Both the position numbers and the translations under genes were made by a program. A stretch of DNA of 23,821 nucleotides from contig NWUY0304729748.1 of NCBI GenBank assembly GCA_004151065.3, forward strand, positions 1 through 23,821, read 5' to 3'. Source of the stretch: Larix sibirica (lineage: Eukaryota; Streptophyta; Pinopsida; Pinales; Pinaceae). Shown one piece after another: positions 1 through 11,519 of this stretch. The notes below the pieces were generated by a model. That model saw only the letters and a list, made by a program, of their open reading frames with translations. It ran no database searches and was not told where the DNA came from. The first letter of the stretch is position 1, and each line of letters begins with the position of its first letter.

Positions 1-749
1 GGTGGCTCTCACAAGTGAGGGGGCACCTGAGACAGGTTTTTGTAGGTCGTTGTTGACCTTCACTACCTAGTGCCTTGTAATTATAATTGTTTCTCAAGAC
101 TTCACTCACTCACTGATGCAAACCACTATCAGTGAGAGTTTGGAAGTACCTCTATTGAGAAACTGAATCTGATTTTTATGATATGCATACCTAAGTATGT
201 AATGGAATACATGGACAGGTTTGTTTTTTTCCATGTCCACATCTCCAACCTACGGTGGATCCAATTTGAATTTGTTTTTTCTCTTTTATTCACATTTTCC
301 ATATTCCATATTTATGTTCCCTTTGGGATCTTGAAAACCTTTCGTGTTGTTTCAGTTGTTATTGGGATTAGAGTGTTTGTGTAATGACTCACTTGAGCTC
401 TAATTTTTGGGATATATGCTCAAGCTGCTACATGTACTAGGTTTGATGTTATTGTTGCTCTAGGGATGCAACCTACTTGGTATGGTCCATACCATAACAT
501 AGGCTCATTCTTCTTCTTACATTGTGCATACAATATTCCTGTGAACATTTTCTCATTTACAATTTCATTATCGATATATGTAATCGCCATTTTTTGTTTC
601 TCTTTTTCTCTACTCTTGAGGTCGCCTTCTTCTATTTTCCCTGGGTGGTAATTCGGTGTTGGATTTTTCTTTATCCTACTTGTATTTTTATGCCTCTATT
701 TATGTTAATGTCCTAATTTCCCACTCGTATCTCTTCTTGTTTTGATAGG

Positions 750-978
750 TTTCCATCATGTCATGTTGTCATTGATGCTATTAATGTGTATTTTGTCATT
801 AATTTTCATCATTACTCTACGCTAGGAAGTTATGTTGATCATCTTATTTTATTCTCTTGGAAATTAATTGGTGAGCCAAGAGCTATTCTATTCGATGTTT
901 GTATTCCAATGGTTAAAATCTTGTGTGGTATTGTTGACTTTTGGCTAGAAGATCCATGTCAACCTCCCATGATCCCAT
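750..978 (+). other. Open exon-like block A (unknown)
   Basis: About 76 codons are open on the plus strand, preceded by a pyrimidine-rich stretch ending in TTTTGATAG at about 749, which resembles a 3' splice site. The product is hydrophobic and aromatic-rich and ends CQPPMIP before a TGA. I do not recognise a family. The overlapping minus-strand frame (913-1125) is equally anonymous. It may be chance openness in T-rich DNA. Confidence 0.15.
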
Positions 979-1290
979 GAATAGGACCACCAGTAGGTAT
1001 GGTCTTCCTTTGTGAGTTGTGTCATATCGTAACATGGTTCTACGGACCAAAATGTTTGTATGGCCTCGTCGATTCTTCTCAATCATACTCGAAAACCACC
1101 ATATTTTGTGATTTGTTTCTTTCATCGAGACTCGGGTTCCATTTTTATGTTTATGTTATCTTGGTATTCTTGATTATTACTTAGATTCCTTAACTTCTTC
1201 ATTATCAAAAAATACAAGATACCTTTGTATTGATGTTTTCTCAATAAGATTACCTCCTCTACATTCTTCTTCATGTTTTCCTTTGACAGA

Positions 1291-1396
1291 ATCCTTCATT
1301 TGGGCTTGGTTCTATGGAAATATTCCACATGCTTCCCTACATCATGGATATTTTGGCTGGCATCATCGCTTGTCTTTGTCATATCCATTCGCTGAT
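1291..1396 (+). other. Open exon-like block B (unknown)
   Basis: The block is preceded by a strong pyrimidine tract ending TTTCCTTTGACAG at 1290 and is followed by GTAAGC at 1397, so both borders look like plant splice sites. One frame reads through with an unusual Trp/His-rich stretch containing IWAWFYGNIPH and GYFGWHHR. No family was recognised. The phase does not join simply to block C at the nearest AG (1668), which weakens the gene reading. Confidence 0.2.
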
Positions 1397-1668
1397 GTAA
1401 GCTTGTGTGCCATAATTTTGTAATACTCATTCCATTACTTCATTTTTATTTTGCAATCTACCAATGTTCATCCTCTAGGGTATATATGTATGTCACACTG
1501 ATTTTTATTATACCTTTTGTGTCCTTCTTATTGTTTGGTGGATTTCCTTCATCTTTTTTTCTTTCCCTTAAAAAGGGGTGATCATTATTTTGCTCCATTA
1601 ATTGTTTCATTCTTCCTTTCTACAATATAATGTCATAGTCAATGTATGAATGGCTTATTTTCCCATAG

Positions 1669-2058
1669 ACTTCATGTGGTACCCTGAGTCATTGCATCTT
1701 TCTTTCATGGAGATTGTTGCAGGTGGTGACCTGCTTAGGTTGCCTAATATGTCCACAATTATTGTTGGAATCACTGATTTGGAATTTGATTGGGCTTCAT
1801 TACTTATTGAAGAACTCAATTTGTCATACTGGATTTCTACTTTGGATACATGGATGGTTCTTGGTTCCTATACCCCATTCATGGATCCGATGGTTGGTCA
1901 TCATGTTGTTGGAACTTCTACTCTACTTGATGTTTCTAATTCTAGAACTGTTGTTGTCCCATAACCTTTTCTTGAGGCCAAGATGGGATTACTTCTTTTG
2001 GATATTGAGGAACTTTGAGAGGAAGTATGTACTTTATGTAATTTCAATTGTCTTGTAG
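1669..2058 (+). other. Open exon-like block C (unknown)
   Basis: A plus-strand frame is open from 1650 to 1964. It contains DFMWYPES near the start and then runs past a stop into a Leu/Glu-rich tail (FLEAKMGLLLLDIEEL) that could form a helix. An overlapping frame (1714-2058) is also open. A TTGTTGCAG at about 1723 is another possible splice acceptor. AT-rich sequence with TGTAATCTTTCC at about 2200 follows and could be a 3' untranslated region. I do not recognise the protein. Confidence 0.2.
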
Positions 2059-2551
2059 AATATTTGTAGGTGAGGGTCATGAGTTGTGCTCTCAAAAACC
2101 CTATAATTTGAATGCCTAGTATCCATGATTTGGGGATTTCAATTTTGTATCTTGTGTGATTTTTTTTCCAATCATCTATGTCATATATGAGCTTGTACAT
2201 GATGTAATCTTTCCTTTCGATATACATATAAAAAGAATAGCTTCACTTCTTAATTTATTTTACTTTACTTTATATTGGTTGTGATATTTTGTTCCCATAG
2301 GAGAAGTAGTGCTTTATATTTATGGGCACATGAACATCTTGTCTATGTGCAAATATAAAGGATAACTATAATGGACTTGCATATGTAGTGCTTGGATTTT
2401 TTCTATAGTTTTGTTGTTGGTATTTTCATTTGGTAATAAAAAAATTTCAAGATATCTTCATGTTAACTTAAATTATTGTTGTAATTGGTGTTGTAAGCCT
2501 ATGGTTTGTCTTGTATCTCTTTGTTGGGCATTAATTACTTTAGGTTACCCT

Positions 2552-2990
2552 CTTCCATCAAGAATCATCTAGGTCTTCTAGTCCTAGCATTGTCTAATGT
2601 CATTTTATAGCGTGGTTCCTTTAATGTTGGTTCATATTCCATTAGATAATTTGATCTTTGCTAGTCTTTATTGTACTTAATGGTATTTCCCTTATATTCC
2701 TTCCATCAAGAATTTATAAATTTTTCTAGTCCTTTTCTTCTACAATGGATCTTCTAGACTTGTTTCCAATATGTAGGTTTAAAATATTTTGTCTACAAAT
2801 CACCTTCCATCGGGGATTCCAAGATTATCCTTGTAATTCCACCCCCATGGATTTCCTAGGCTTATTTTTATGACCCAAGATTGAATAACCTTCCATCAGG
2901 TATTTCAATATTTTTCTTCTACTTCTTCTCCCAATGGATGTTATAGGATTATTTTCGACATTGTGTCTACACTGAGATCCTTCCATTTGG
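2552..2990. repeat. Decayed repeat with CCTTCCAT core
   Basis: The core (C)CTTCCATC, usually followed by AGG or AAG, recurs at about 2552, 2699, 2803, 2889 and 2979, with spacings of roughly 147, 104, 86 and 90 bases. Between the cores lie related words such as TTCTTCTAG, CCCAATGGAT and TCTTCTAGG. This suggests an old tandem array with insertions and deletions. On the minus strand the core reads GATGGAAGG. No coding sense was established. Confidence 0.4.
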
Positions 2991-3385
2991 GTGATGGCTC
3001 TTCTAGGTGACCTTTCAATCAAGGCCCCTAATCTATGTCATTATCAAGGTTGGATTTCCATGGAATCAAGTTCCATTGGGAATATATGGTATCTTGGTAT
3101 CCTTATTACTACTGATGGTTTCTTCCAAGCTTATTTTCAATGGAATCCCCTTAGACCTCTACATTTCCCTTGCCTGCTTATATTACACATATATTGGGAG
3201 TTCATCTATAACGATATATCAACATGACAATTCTCTCAATGTTATCTTCCTTATTTCCATTTCAAAAAGTATAATCCACATTCCAAACTTATTCTTGTTA
3301 TTTCAAATCATTGTTTAAAAAAGGAAATTTATCTTCCATTTGTGTTTCATAAACATATTTCTTGTTGGGTGGAACACAAAGTTCT

Positions 3386-3741
3386 TGATGTAATCTGAGG
3401 GATTACATGAGGTTGCTAGTAGTGCATCACAAGCATACAATCATATGCATAAGCATACATACATAAAGTGAACAAGGAAAAAAAGTAGTAGTAATGCCAA
3501 CAACAAGCCTTTATATCATATCACATGACCATCTTGTCCAAAGGAAAGAACAACACCATCTCTCCATGACTCACCAGCCGCTTCGACAATGGCAAGGGCA
3601 CATGTGACCATTCACTGCTAAAATTATTCCCAATCGACTAGTACCATGTGGATGTTTGTGTTGGTTGTAGTTATCTCTGATAGTTGGGTAGGATTCTCAA
3701 TCATGGGTACATTCCTTAGTCAATCCAGGTTAGGACCAACA
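3386..3741 (-). repeat. 3' LTR of element 1
   Basis: The first roughly 150 bases align to 14908 onward in the same orientation at about 85% or better by eye, for example the shared GCATCACAAGCATACAATCAT and AACAAGCCTTTATAT blocks. The middle is poorly conserved. The far end again resembles the other copy (CCTTAGTC...ACCAACA against CCTAGTC...GTCCAACA), which sets the boundary at 3741. In sense orientation the LTR starts TGTTGGTCC and ends in a small hairpin. The inner border adjoins a purine-poor, degraded polypurine tract. Confidence 0.65.
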
Positions 3742-4186
3742 CCTTGTTGTAAAACTTATGCGATGCACATGAGATTATACATGTGCTTAGCTAGCCTACT
3801 AGTCTCTCCTTGGGCTGACTTAGCCTCATGTAGCCACTTGAGTTCCTATAACTCATTGACACATTGTTTCTCCATGTTGACTTGATCACCCAATGCTCTA
3901 GAAGATTCAGAACTAGCAGTGGCCTTTCTAAAGTTCAGGTCAATGATAATGGCTTGAGTTTTGTGAATAATGTAGACCTATCCATAGTAGGACTACCAAC
4001 TATTTAGAATCAAAGTTGATTTTTTGGCCACTACTTTATGTTCCTGCAACTTTTTATCTCGTTCTAAAAATATTTTGTGTTGGTCGTCCAAGAGAAAGGC
4101 AATTTCATAATCCATTTGTCATTGTTTTTTATCATCGATAGACTAGAAGAGTGTGATCAAAGTGATGACAAGACTCTACAAGTGAT
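3742..4186 (-). other. Element 1 3' untranslated segment
   Basis: This lies between the end of the extra ORF and the 3' LTR, with no recognised protein. Sense bases just inside the LTR read TTTTACAACAAGG, a weak or eroded candidate for the polypurine tract. The plus-strand open frame at 3646-3885 spans the LTR border and has no recognisable features. Confidence 0.4.
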
Positions 4187-6730
4187 GAATGTGCAAATCG
4201 AGATGCGGGTCATCCAAGGGTCCTATCAATTGTTTAGCCTCTGCTTTGCAATTTTTCCAAGCATTCTCCTCAACAGTCTTTAAATTATTTAGCTTCTTGG
4301 CTAATTTGGTCGATCGTTGGTCGCATTCTATATTGGCTACTCTGAAAATTTCTTGGAGGTCTTCATCTAATGCCTTTTCTAGTGCAAAGACATCGATAGT
4401 CCCTCTAGTTGCAGATGTTTGTTGAGTCTATACTATGAGGCCAGAGGATAGTTTTTTATTATCAGTATTTTTCTTCTTTTGCTCCTTAGATTCCTTCTTA
4501 ACTTTATAAGAAGGGTTGGATCCATAGGCGGTAGGATTTTCTAGTTGAGGCACCAGCAAGGTAGCTAGAACTGAGGAAGTGGTTAGTAGAGGGCCCAACA
4601 GAGTGGTCGATGTAGGAGTCAATGGAATGATCAATGGAGAGGATGATAGAATGGTCAAATGGAGGGTCCATGGAATGGTCGATGGAGCAGATGACAGAAT
4701 GGTCAAAGGGAGGGTAAACATAATAGTCAAAGGTAGGACTAATAGAATAGTCGAAGGATTATCCGATGATGGAATGGTCAGAAAAGGCCGATGGAATAGT
4801 TAAATTTGTTGTCACGGATGGGATGGGAAAATGCAGAGGAGGTAAAGTTGGAAATTTGATGGGTTTTGTTGTCGTTGAAAGAGTAAAATGGGATGTTGGG
4901 ATTAATTACTATAGTTGAGGGAATACTAGATATAATGTCTAGATCGTTGGAAGGATTGAAATCATCTAGACAACTTCTGGGATAAGGGAGGGAATTGATG
5001 AAGGAAAGAAAGTGGATTTTTGTATCAATGTAGATGGGGGAGGAGTTTCTTTTGTAAGAGGAGATGGCAATGGTGGTGGGGTTTCTTTAGTTAAGTCAAT
5101 CTCTTGTTCTGCAACTAGTCGATTGGTTTTGTTGGGGTTCATCGAAACAAAAGTGACTAAAAGTTGTGTTGTCTTATCCATCATTTCTATTGAAGTGCCC
5201 CGGTGCTATGATAAGGATTTCTTGATCCGTTTCCTCAATTGTAACTTTATTTTGCGACATTTCTATTATGATAGCCTTTTCCTTTTCATGTACATTGCAG
5301 ATGTCTTCTGTAGCCAATGAGGTCATAAGCAACCTTCGCTTTCTTGCTTATTGTCGGGTATATTTTCCTTTGGGATTTTGTTTGTACACTAGTACCTGCT
5401 CGACAACCTGGTCAAGTTTTTGTTTCAACTGAGGTTCATCAAAGAATGGTTCTACTCTTTCATGTATTATAGTATCTACGTCATCCTCAGTCCACTAATC
5501 GGAAGACTCATCGACTTGTTCTTGGGGTCAACTTGTGGATGGAACAATAGCTAGTTGTTGCTCTGAAGTTGTATCTTATGGGGAAATGATGGTGATATAA
5601 AAAGAAGCTTAATGTTGGTATTTAGTTTCCCCATATTTTAGTGGAAGTAGTAGCTCAATCTGAGTACATGTTTCCAAGGTTGGTACTAAAATAATTGTAT
5701 TTTTCTGTCGATCAAGGTCGGTGAATATCGCATCAACAGATGTGTAACCATCAAGCTCTTCAGGATCTCCACCTTGACCTCAAAGGTACCATGCTATGGT
5801 ATGGTCTAGTCCCAACTAGATATGGGTGGTCAGTGGTAAGCTGCAACAAACCTATTGTGGAGCTCGACGTGGAATCCAGGCATCCTTAAAAACTTGAAAC
5901 CAATTCTTGAATAGAATCTTGGGCTTGGTTGAACTGGTCAGTTCTCCCTTTGGAGAAAAAATCATGTAATTCCAAATGGAAGAAGGTTGCATGTTGGTGA
6001 ATGCTACCTTACTGACTAGGGGGATCTTAGCCATTTCAATCTAGATAAGAAGATACAAAAATCGGATTGCATGTTCGGTCTCTGGGAATTTTTCACAGGT
6101 GTTTTTACAATGTTGGCAACATGGTCAACCCATATGAATAGCTTCACTTGCATTGCGACTTGCTTGATAAATTCAATCATTTCAAATTAGTATTGGTCGA
6201 CCGGATCTAGTGAGATAGAGGGATATTGTAGTGGAGGCCCATTTAATAGTTTGACGTATGACTTGATTGATAACTAGTCCTTTGGAATTATTACCTCTTG
6301 TGGACCCTGTGAATTCCTTGACTAGTTGTAGGGTCTTATGCGCTATGGGGATTGGTTCTCCCTTGGAGGATAGACCAATAATGTGGCTAATTATTAATTT
6401 CAATGTCCTCATTTAGCCATATTTTTCCTTCGTGGTGTTTGCTTACGATGAATTTTATAGCTATCTCTTTTGGGTTCTTGAAACTGGTGATTTACGGAGC
6501 ACCGAGGCCATCAAGTTAGCGTCTGATCCCTACTTCCCGTATTGGATTGGCCATTTCTTAAATTCGAGTCATTGTTTTTTCCAGTTGTGTTCAATAGCTT
6601 ATGCTTTCTTGATCCTATTTATCCATGCTTGTAGTGGTGTCATGGATATTTCTTCCTGTTGGGCTTTGGTTCTTACTTAAGCGGCTTTGGTCTTAGCTAA
6701 GGTACCGCTCTTCTTAGGTGCCATTTCCAT
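4187..6730 (-). pseudogene. Element 1 extra 3' ORF, unknown function
   Basis: A long eroded ORF lies in the same sense as pol, between integrase and the 3' LTR. It starts MEMAPKK or MAPKK (ATG at 6730 or 6724) with a basic Lys-rich N-terminus. It continues as FKNPKEIAIKFIVSKHHEG (about 6460) and IIGLSSKGEPIPIAHK and WASTTISLYLT (6182-6412), then VFKDAWIPRRAP (about 5870) and acidic stretches. Next comes a Pro/Ser/Thr 16-residue repeat, a KKESKEQKKKN basic patch, and a charged helical end (EKALDEDLQEIF, NNLKTVEENAWKN). A single TAG at 4428-4430 interrupts the last 180 codons. Extra ORFs at this place are known in Tat-lineage elements. I could not assign a family; a plant-mobile-domain-like fold is only a guess. 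Confidence 0.5.
4600..4801 (-). repeat. 48-bp tandem repeat inside the extra ORF
   Basis: Alternating units of about 22 and 26 bases share the plus-strand core GAATGGTC(A/G)A, for example AGAATGGTCAAATGGAGGG followed by ATGGAATGGTCGATGGAG. A 22+26 pair is 48 bases, or 16 codons. In the sense frame this gives LTILSSAPSTIPWTLH then LTILSSSPLIIPLTPT. The later units toward 4801 are degenerate. Keeping a multiple of three suggests that the repeat spread while the ORF was still coding. Confidence 0.7.
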
Positions 6731-7649
6731 GAATTAGTTGTTTGGATTTATGAACGATGGCTTTGAATCAACTGGAATAGAAGTCGACAATGCTCGCTCT
6801 AATTATTCACAAAAATTTTGCCAACAAGACTCAAGTAAAGGTGAATTTATAGGTGCAGTATTCATAAGACAATTAATGTGGGTAAGTGAGTGCAGTAAAT
6901 GTGCTTCTTATGTGTAGTAGTTATTTGACATGATTGAGGAAACTTATGGTGGATATTTGGCTTGTGGATTCACCATTCTGCAGTCATTCAAGCTAGCTAG
7001 GGAATGGATGGACCTGGTCTTCTTGTAATTGATCAGGTCGATCAATGTCTAGATGCGCTTGGTCTTCTTTCCACCTGAACTAGGGTTTGGTCAATTGTTT
7101 CTACGATGACGCACAGTCGTTGCTCGCAAGCAAGCTCAATTCATGTTCCCTAAATTCATGTTCCCTATTGACTGTCATCATGTTTGGGTTCTTGCTCCTT
7201 CCAAACATACATGTCTTACATTCTTTATATATGTAATCAATCAAGTGTCCTCATAAGTTAATGTATTAACTAATTATTAATTAAAATCTTAATTAACATA
7301 ATCAAACCTGGAGGCACAACAATCAAATAGTGGTGATATGGAGTAGTATAAGGCCTAACTAAAACGCCCCCGACTCGCCGGAATCTGGTAGTGTGGAAAT
7401 AGCTGAAATGGCAACTTCGATTGCTCAAATCACAATTTCGGTGATCTAGCTAGTTTTAAAATAGAGCATTTAGTCTAGGAATGGCAATTACAATTGTTGA
7501 AATTGCAGTATTGTGGAAATAAAAATTTCCAGGAAGAAATTTGATCGGTTTCCATCCAAATTTCGCCAGAAAAGAGGGGCATTTTAGTTATATTTTATCC
7601 TACGTCGTGGTGATACAACCACTAGTCGACATGAGTGTCTCTTATGCAT
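6731..7649 (-). other. Spacer between integrase and extra ORF of element 1
   Basis: This is about 900 bases with no recognisable protein on either strand. It includes an AT-rich patch at 7255-7310 (TTAATTAA-type words) and a GC-richer patch at about 7365-7390. A direct doubling of TTCATGTTCCCTA occurs at about 7140-7168. It probably corresponds to an untranslated intergenic segment upstream of the 3' ORF. Confidence 0.4.
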
Positions 7650-8640
7650 GATATATTTTGAGTCATGCCACATTGGCAACTTTGGTGAACACTCGACCTT
7701 GTAGTGTTTTCAATATAGTTGTTCTATTGTAATTTAATTCTTCAAAGACATATGGCCCTAGCCATGTCATTTCTAATTTTCTTGGTTTCCCTTTTATTTT
7801 ACTATCATATAGTAGGACTAAATATCCAACTTAGATGTTATTAGTTTTAATATTTTTGTCATGCCATGATTTTTTTTTGTTGTTTCTAAACTGCCTAAGA
7901 GTGTATAGCAATCAATATATGTTCTTCTAGCCTTTCTAAGTTAAATAACTTGCCTTGAGCAACTTGTACAACATATAAATTTAGTACTTGTGCAATTATT
8001 AGAGAATGCTATTTAAAATGCAGGGGCACAACTACTTCTTAACCATAGACTAGTTTAAATGATGTATGACCTATCTATCTTTTGTAATCTATCCTATAGG
8101 CTCATAGAATGGTTGGAATTTTATCACTCCAATCGTCGTTGTCATTGTTGTATATTTTTGTTAATCCCTTGGTAATTTGTTTGTTGAAAGACTATAGAAC
8201 CTTTCGATTGAGGATGGCATGTTGATCTCTTGTGGTGATCTATCAAGAATTATTTCAAGGGGACTATTATGGTTTTTTTTATTAAATGTGTTCCTTTATC
8301 ACTAATTAGGGTGAAGGGGCATCCAAATATAGTAATTATGATTTTATAGAAGAAGTTTGTTGTGACTTCACTACTATAGGCCTCAATCAGTTCGGGACCT
8401 ACCCATTTAGTTACATACTCGACTGCAGTGATGATGTATATTGTGCATGTTCGTCGAATAGGTGTCAAAAATGGTCTAACAAATTCGATTTCCCAAATTT
8501 CAAATGCAAGACTTGGATTAAGCGAGATTAGTGGCATTTTGTTTTGCCTTAATGGTCATCCAATTATCTGGAATCTGTCACGCTTATGAAATTTTTACGG
8601 TCTTTATTGAGTGTTGGTCACCATAGTCCATCCTAAACAA
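7650..8640 (-). pseudogene. Element 1 integrase remnant with GPY/F tail
   Basis: Integrase inserts the cDNA into the host genome. The core is open at 8250-8537: IWEIEFVRPF carries Glu at the first catalytic Asp position, followed by YVTKWV and FGCPFTLISDKGTH with the second Asp intact. Downstream are TSFKLVYG and VVVPLHFK (about 8040), then LVLLYDSK-like and MTWLGPYVFEEL (about 7770), which is the GPY/F module. No chromodomain was seen after it. Several stops and frame changes are present. The zinc-binding N-terminus above 8600 is mostly lost. Confidence 0.8.
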
Positions 8641-8989
8641 TATTTTTAACACTTGTGTTAATATGGAAATATCCTATGGCTAGTCATGAATGTGATTTGT
8701 CTACAATTGACTCTCTTTCATGGTTAGGTACTCATCAACGTTGGATGTCATATTGTCCTAGATTGTATAGAAATATATTGATTAATGTATACAGGGCAGC
8801 TTTCATGGCTAAACGTTTCCTATTTTTCTCATATGTTCCTTTCGGTGCTTTCCCATCTTGTAGGAATTGAACTATGTCAGCTAATTCTTCAAGTATTGCT
8901 TCGACTATGAAGAGATGTGTGTTGGGAAAGTCATCTTTTATTCTTATGGGACCCTCTCTTGTTTATGACCTGAACAGGTGGTATGGCCT

Positions 8990-10399
8990 GACAATAGTGT
9001 TTTTAAGATGAACTATAATTTCAAATTTAAACTTTTGGAATAATAATATCCATCAAGATATTCTTTCATGGTGCAAGGGTTTGTTGACTAAGTATTTTAA
9101 GGCTTGACAATCTGTAAAGAAAAAAAAAGGGTTAGCTAATAAATAATGGCAAATTTCTGCAAAGCGGATACCAAGTCCTTTGCACTCAGTGGTCAAGTAG
9201 ATTCATTCAGATTTATTCAACTTCTAAATGGAAAAGGTGTTTGGGTATTCAATCCCATCGTTAGTCGGTTGTCTCAGTACTGCAATGATTGATGCATTGA
9301 TGTGTACATGAAATTTCTTAGACTAATTGGGAAAGTGTAATATAGGTTCTTCAACCAAATTTCTTTTTAATAACTCAAAGGACTCTATGCATTCCTGACT
9401 CCATTTGAATTCAACATTTGTGTTAAGCAATTAATCAAGGGGGAATGTAATGTCTGAGTAATGTCAGATGAATTTCTGATAATACTATGTATGACCTAGG
9501 AATATCCTAATTTGTTTTGGGTTTACGGGGGGTTTTAAGTTGATGATAATTTTTAATTTGTCTAGGTCAAATTTGATTCCTTCCTGAATCCTTACAAATG
9601 ACATGGCCTAAGAGGATCCCGATAGGTTTGGAAAAGATACATATATTTATATTTAAAGACTATTGGATTTGTCTACATCTTTCTAGCATTAGAGAGAGCC
9701 ATTTGACATGGTCTCTAAGTAGAATGCATATGGTCCCATCGTCGAAGTAGATGGCCATAGTTTTATATAGGTATTCATGAAGGGCTTTGATGACTATTAT
9801 AGAGAAGGTTGCAAGTACATTATTTAACCCAGAGAGCATAACTTTATAGGAAAAGGATCCAAGTTCACAAACAAATGTTGTTTTGGCTTGATCTTACTTT
9901 GCTTTGGGTACTTGGTTGTATCTTGAGAATCCATTTGTGAACGAATAACATTCATGGATTGCAACCTCATTGATAATTTCATCAGCAAAAGGTGTGTAAA
10001 AGGTATCTATAAGGGTTACTCTATTTAGCCATAGATGCGGAGCTATTTAGGATCATGCTTTTTAGGTTGTATGACTATCCCATTCCGATTGGTCAACTAG
10101 GTATATAATTCTTGTGGCTATCATGTTTTCTATTTCTTTCTTAACAATGTCTTTTTATTTGTGGGATAACGTATAGGGTCTCTTCTTGACTGGTTTGCAT
10201 CTGGTAAAATATCTATTTTGGTTTCTCCCATTTCTTGGACAAGTCCTTTTAGGTATTTGTAATCTCTAGCAAAGACATCCTAGTATTCTCTGAGAAGATT
10301 TATTATTTTTGCAGTTTGTTGTTCATACCAATAGTCTCATATTTTTGCTAGCTTGGGTCTGACATCTATAGAAATGTCTACTTATTTTATTTTGATTTT
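8990..10399 (-). pseudogene. Element 1 reverse transcriptase and RNase H remnant
   Basis: RT would copy the element RNA and RNase H would remove it. RT begins with IINLLREY and a KPVKKRPY block (about 10200), then IYLVDQSEWDS (about 10100), EIINEVAIHECYSF (about 9950), TFVCELGSFSYKV (about 9870) and the catalytic box YFDD at 9738-9749, then HVKWLSLMLERCRQIQ. The first catalytic Asp is replaced by Asn in SFTNGFSRYNQ (codon 9933-9935), so the enzyme would be dead even without its stops. RNase H follows at about 9330-9050, with a CHYLLANPF block. The order and spacing fit Ty3/gypsy pol. Confidence 0.8.
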
Positions 10400-11519
10400 G
10401 CATTCATCCATTATGTTGGTTTTGTTTCATCAATATGTCAATCTACTCCTTTGAGTTCTGTAAAGGATCGAGGAAAATCTTTTTCTCCTAGCTCTGTATT
10501 TTCTTCTTTAACTTTAGTATAAATTTTCATTACTAACTTAATTGGATGTACAATAATAGGATGATATGTATTCCATCTAAAGCTCTTACCTGGGACATTT
10601 TCGTTTTCTAAGTATAAGTGGTTCAAAATTGATATGGTTTTTTTTGGTCGGTCGCTACATTGTTGCAAGTCGAGATCAATTGTTGATCGTCTGGTGTTTT
10701 GTTGACATTATCTTATCATCATGGTTGGTTAATAAAATTGTGTAGTTATTTTATGACTTCTTTGATGTGATCTTGGGCATGGACAAAGGATAATCCTTTA
10801 ATGAAGTTCTCTTTCAAGGATTTCCAATTGAATGTATCACCACGAGCTTCTTCAATTGTGTACCATTTATTGGGAAGTTCATCTAATGTGTTCAAAAACA
10901 TATGGGGCCATAGTCATTCATTATGATATCCCAATATCTTCCATTATTTTTCACAGTGGATAATGTGGTGAGTAGGATTCTGACCTTGTATAAACTTTGG
11001 GCTTTTTACTTGTACTACAAATTTCTTCCCACCAAAATGCTCAACAAAATATGTGTAGGTTGTCGTCCAAGTTTGTAGTCAAGATTTATGAGTTTACCAC
11101 CAATGAGAAGCTTGACCTGTGAATGTTTCTACTAGACTTTGCAGTCATCCTTTTTCTCCTATGTTCTTGGAAACTTTATTGATATGTATTGATGGTGATT
11201 CTCATTCTTTATATCAAAGCAGATTTAGTCTGGTCAGTTCATTACTAGTCGACACAAGGGTTGGGTATTCTTGAGATTTCTTTTCAAAAACTTTAGGAAT
11301 GGTAATTGTGATATTAAATCATTTAAGCAAGGGGTTACGAGGGATGGCTTCAATTTTCCAACACTCATGGGATTTAACGTCGTAATTTTTAATCTGATAG
11401 TCGTAAAGCTCAGAATATGAGTTATGGCCGACTGACATAGAAGAACCCAAGTATAGTTCCCCATTTCTGAACCTTTATTATTTTGCATGACTTGATACAG
11501 TCGTCTTACATTGTTGTTT
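10400..11519 (-). pseudogene. Element 1 protease-RT linker
   Basis: This stretch lies between protease and RT on the sense strand. Short open runs persist at 11234-11488, containing MSVGKLKP, and at 10438-10668, with a charged KVKEENTELGEKDFP segment. No catalytic motif was seen. It is probably a linker of the pol polyprotein and is too eroded to name. The plus strand shows nothing. Confidence 0.45.

Larger units (their letters stand above)
1..3385. other. Left flank, no recognised gene
   Basis: This stretch lies outside the 3' LTR of element 1. I recognise no retrotransposon domain on either strand. The plus strand is T-rich and pyrimidine-rich, with several short open blocks (750-978, 1291-1396, 1669-2058) listed separately and a decayed repeat at 2552-2990. 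If element 1 inserted into element 2, the missing 3' LTR of element 2 would be expected here, but I found no matching stretch by eye. It could be an older, unrelated repeat or an eroded gene with introns. Confidence 0.5.

Noticed and set aside
2100-2240. 3' untranslated region and poly(A) signal of a host gene
   Set aside because: TGTAATCTTTCC and AT-rich words fit, but such words are common in this AT-rich DNA and no gene upstream is confirmed.
4579-4803. Plus-strand ORF of 74 residues rich in repeated MV and NR words
   Set aside because: It is the antisense shadow of the tandem repeat inside the minus-strand extra ORF of element 1. Openness follows from the repeat period being a multiple of three.
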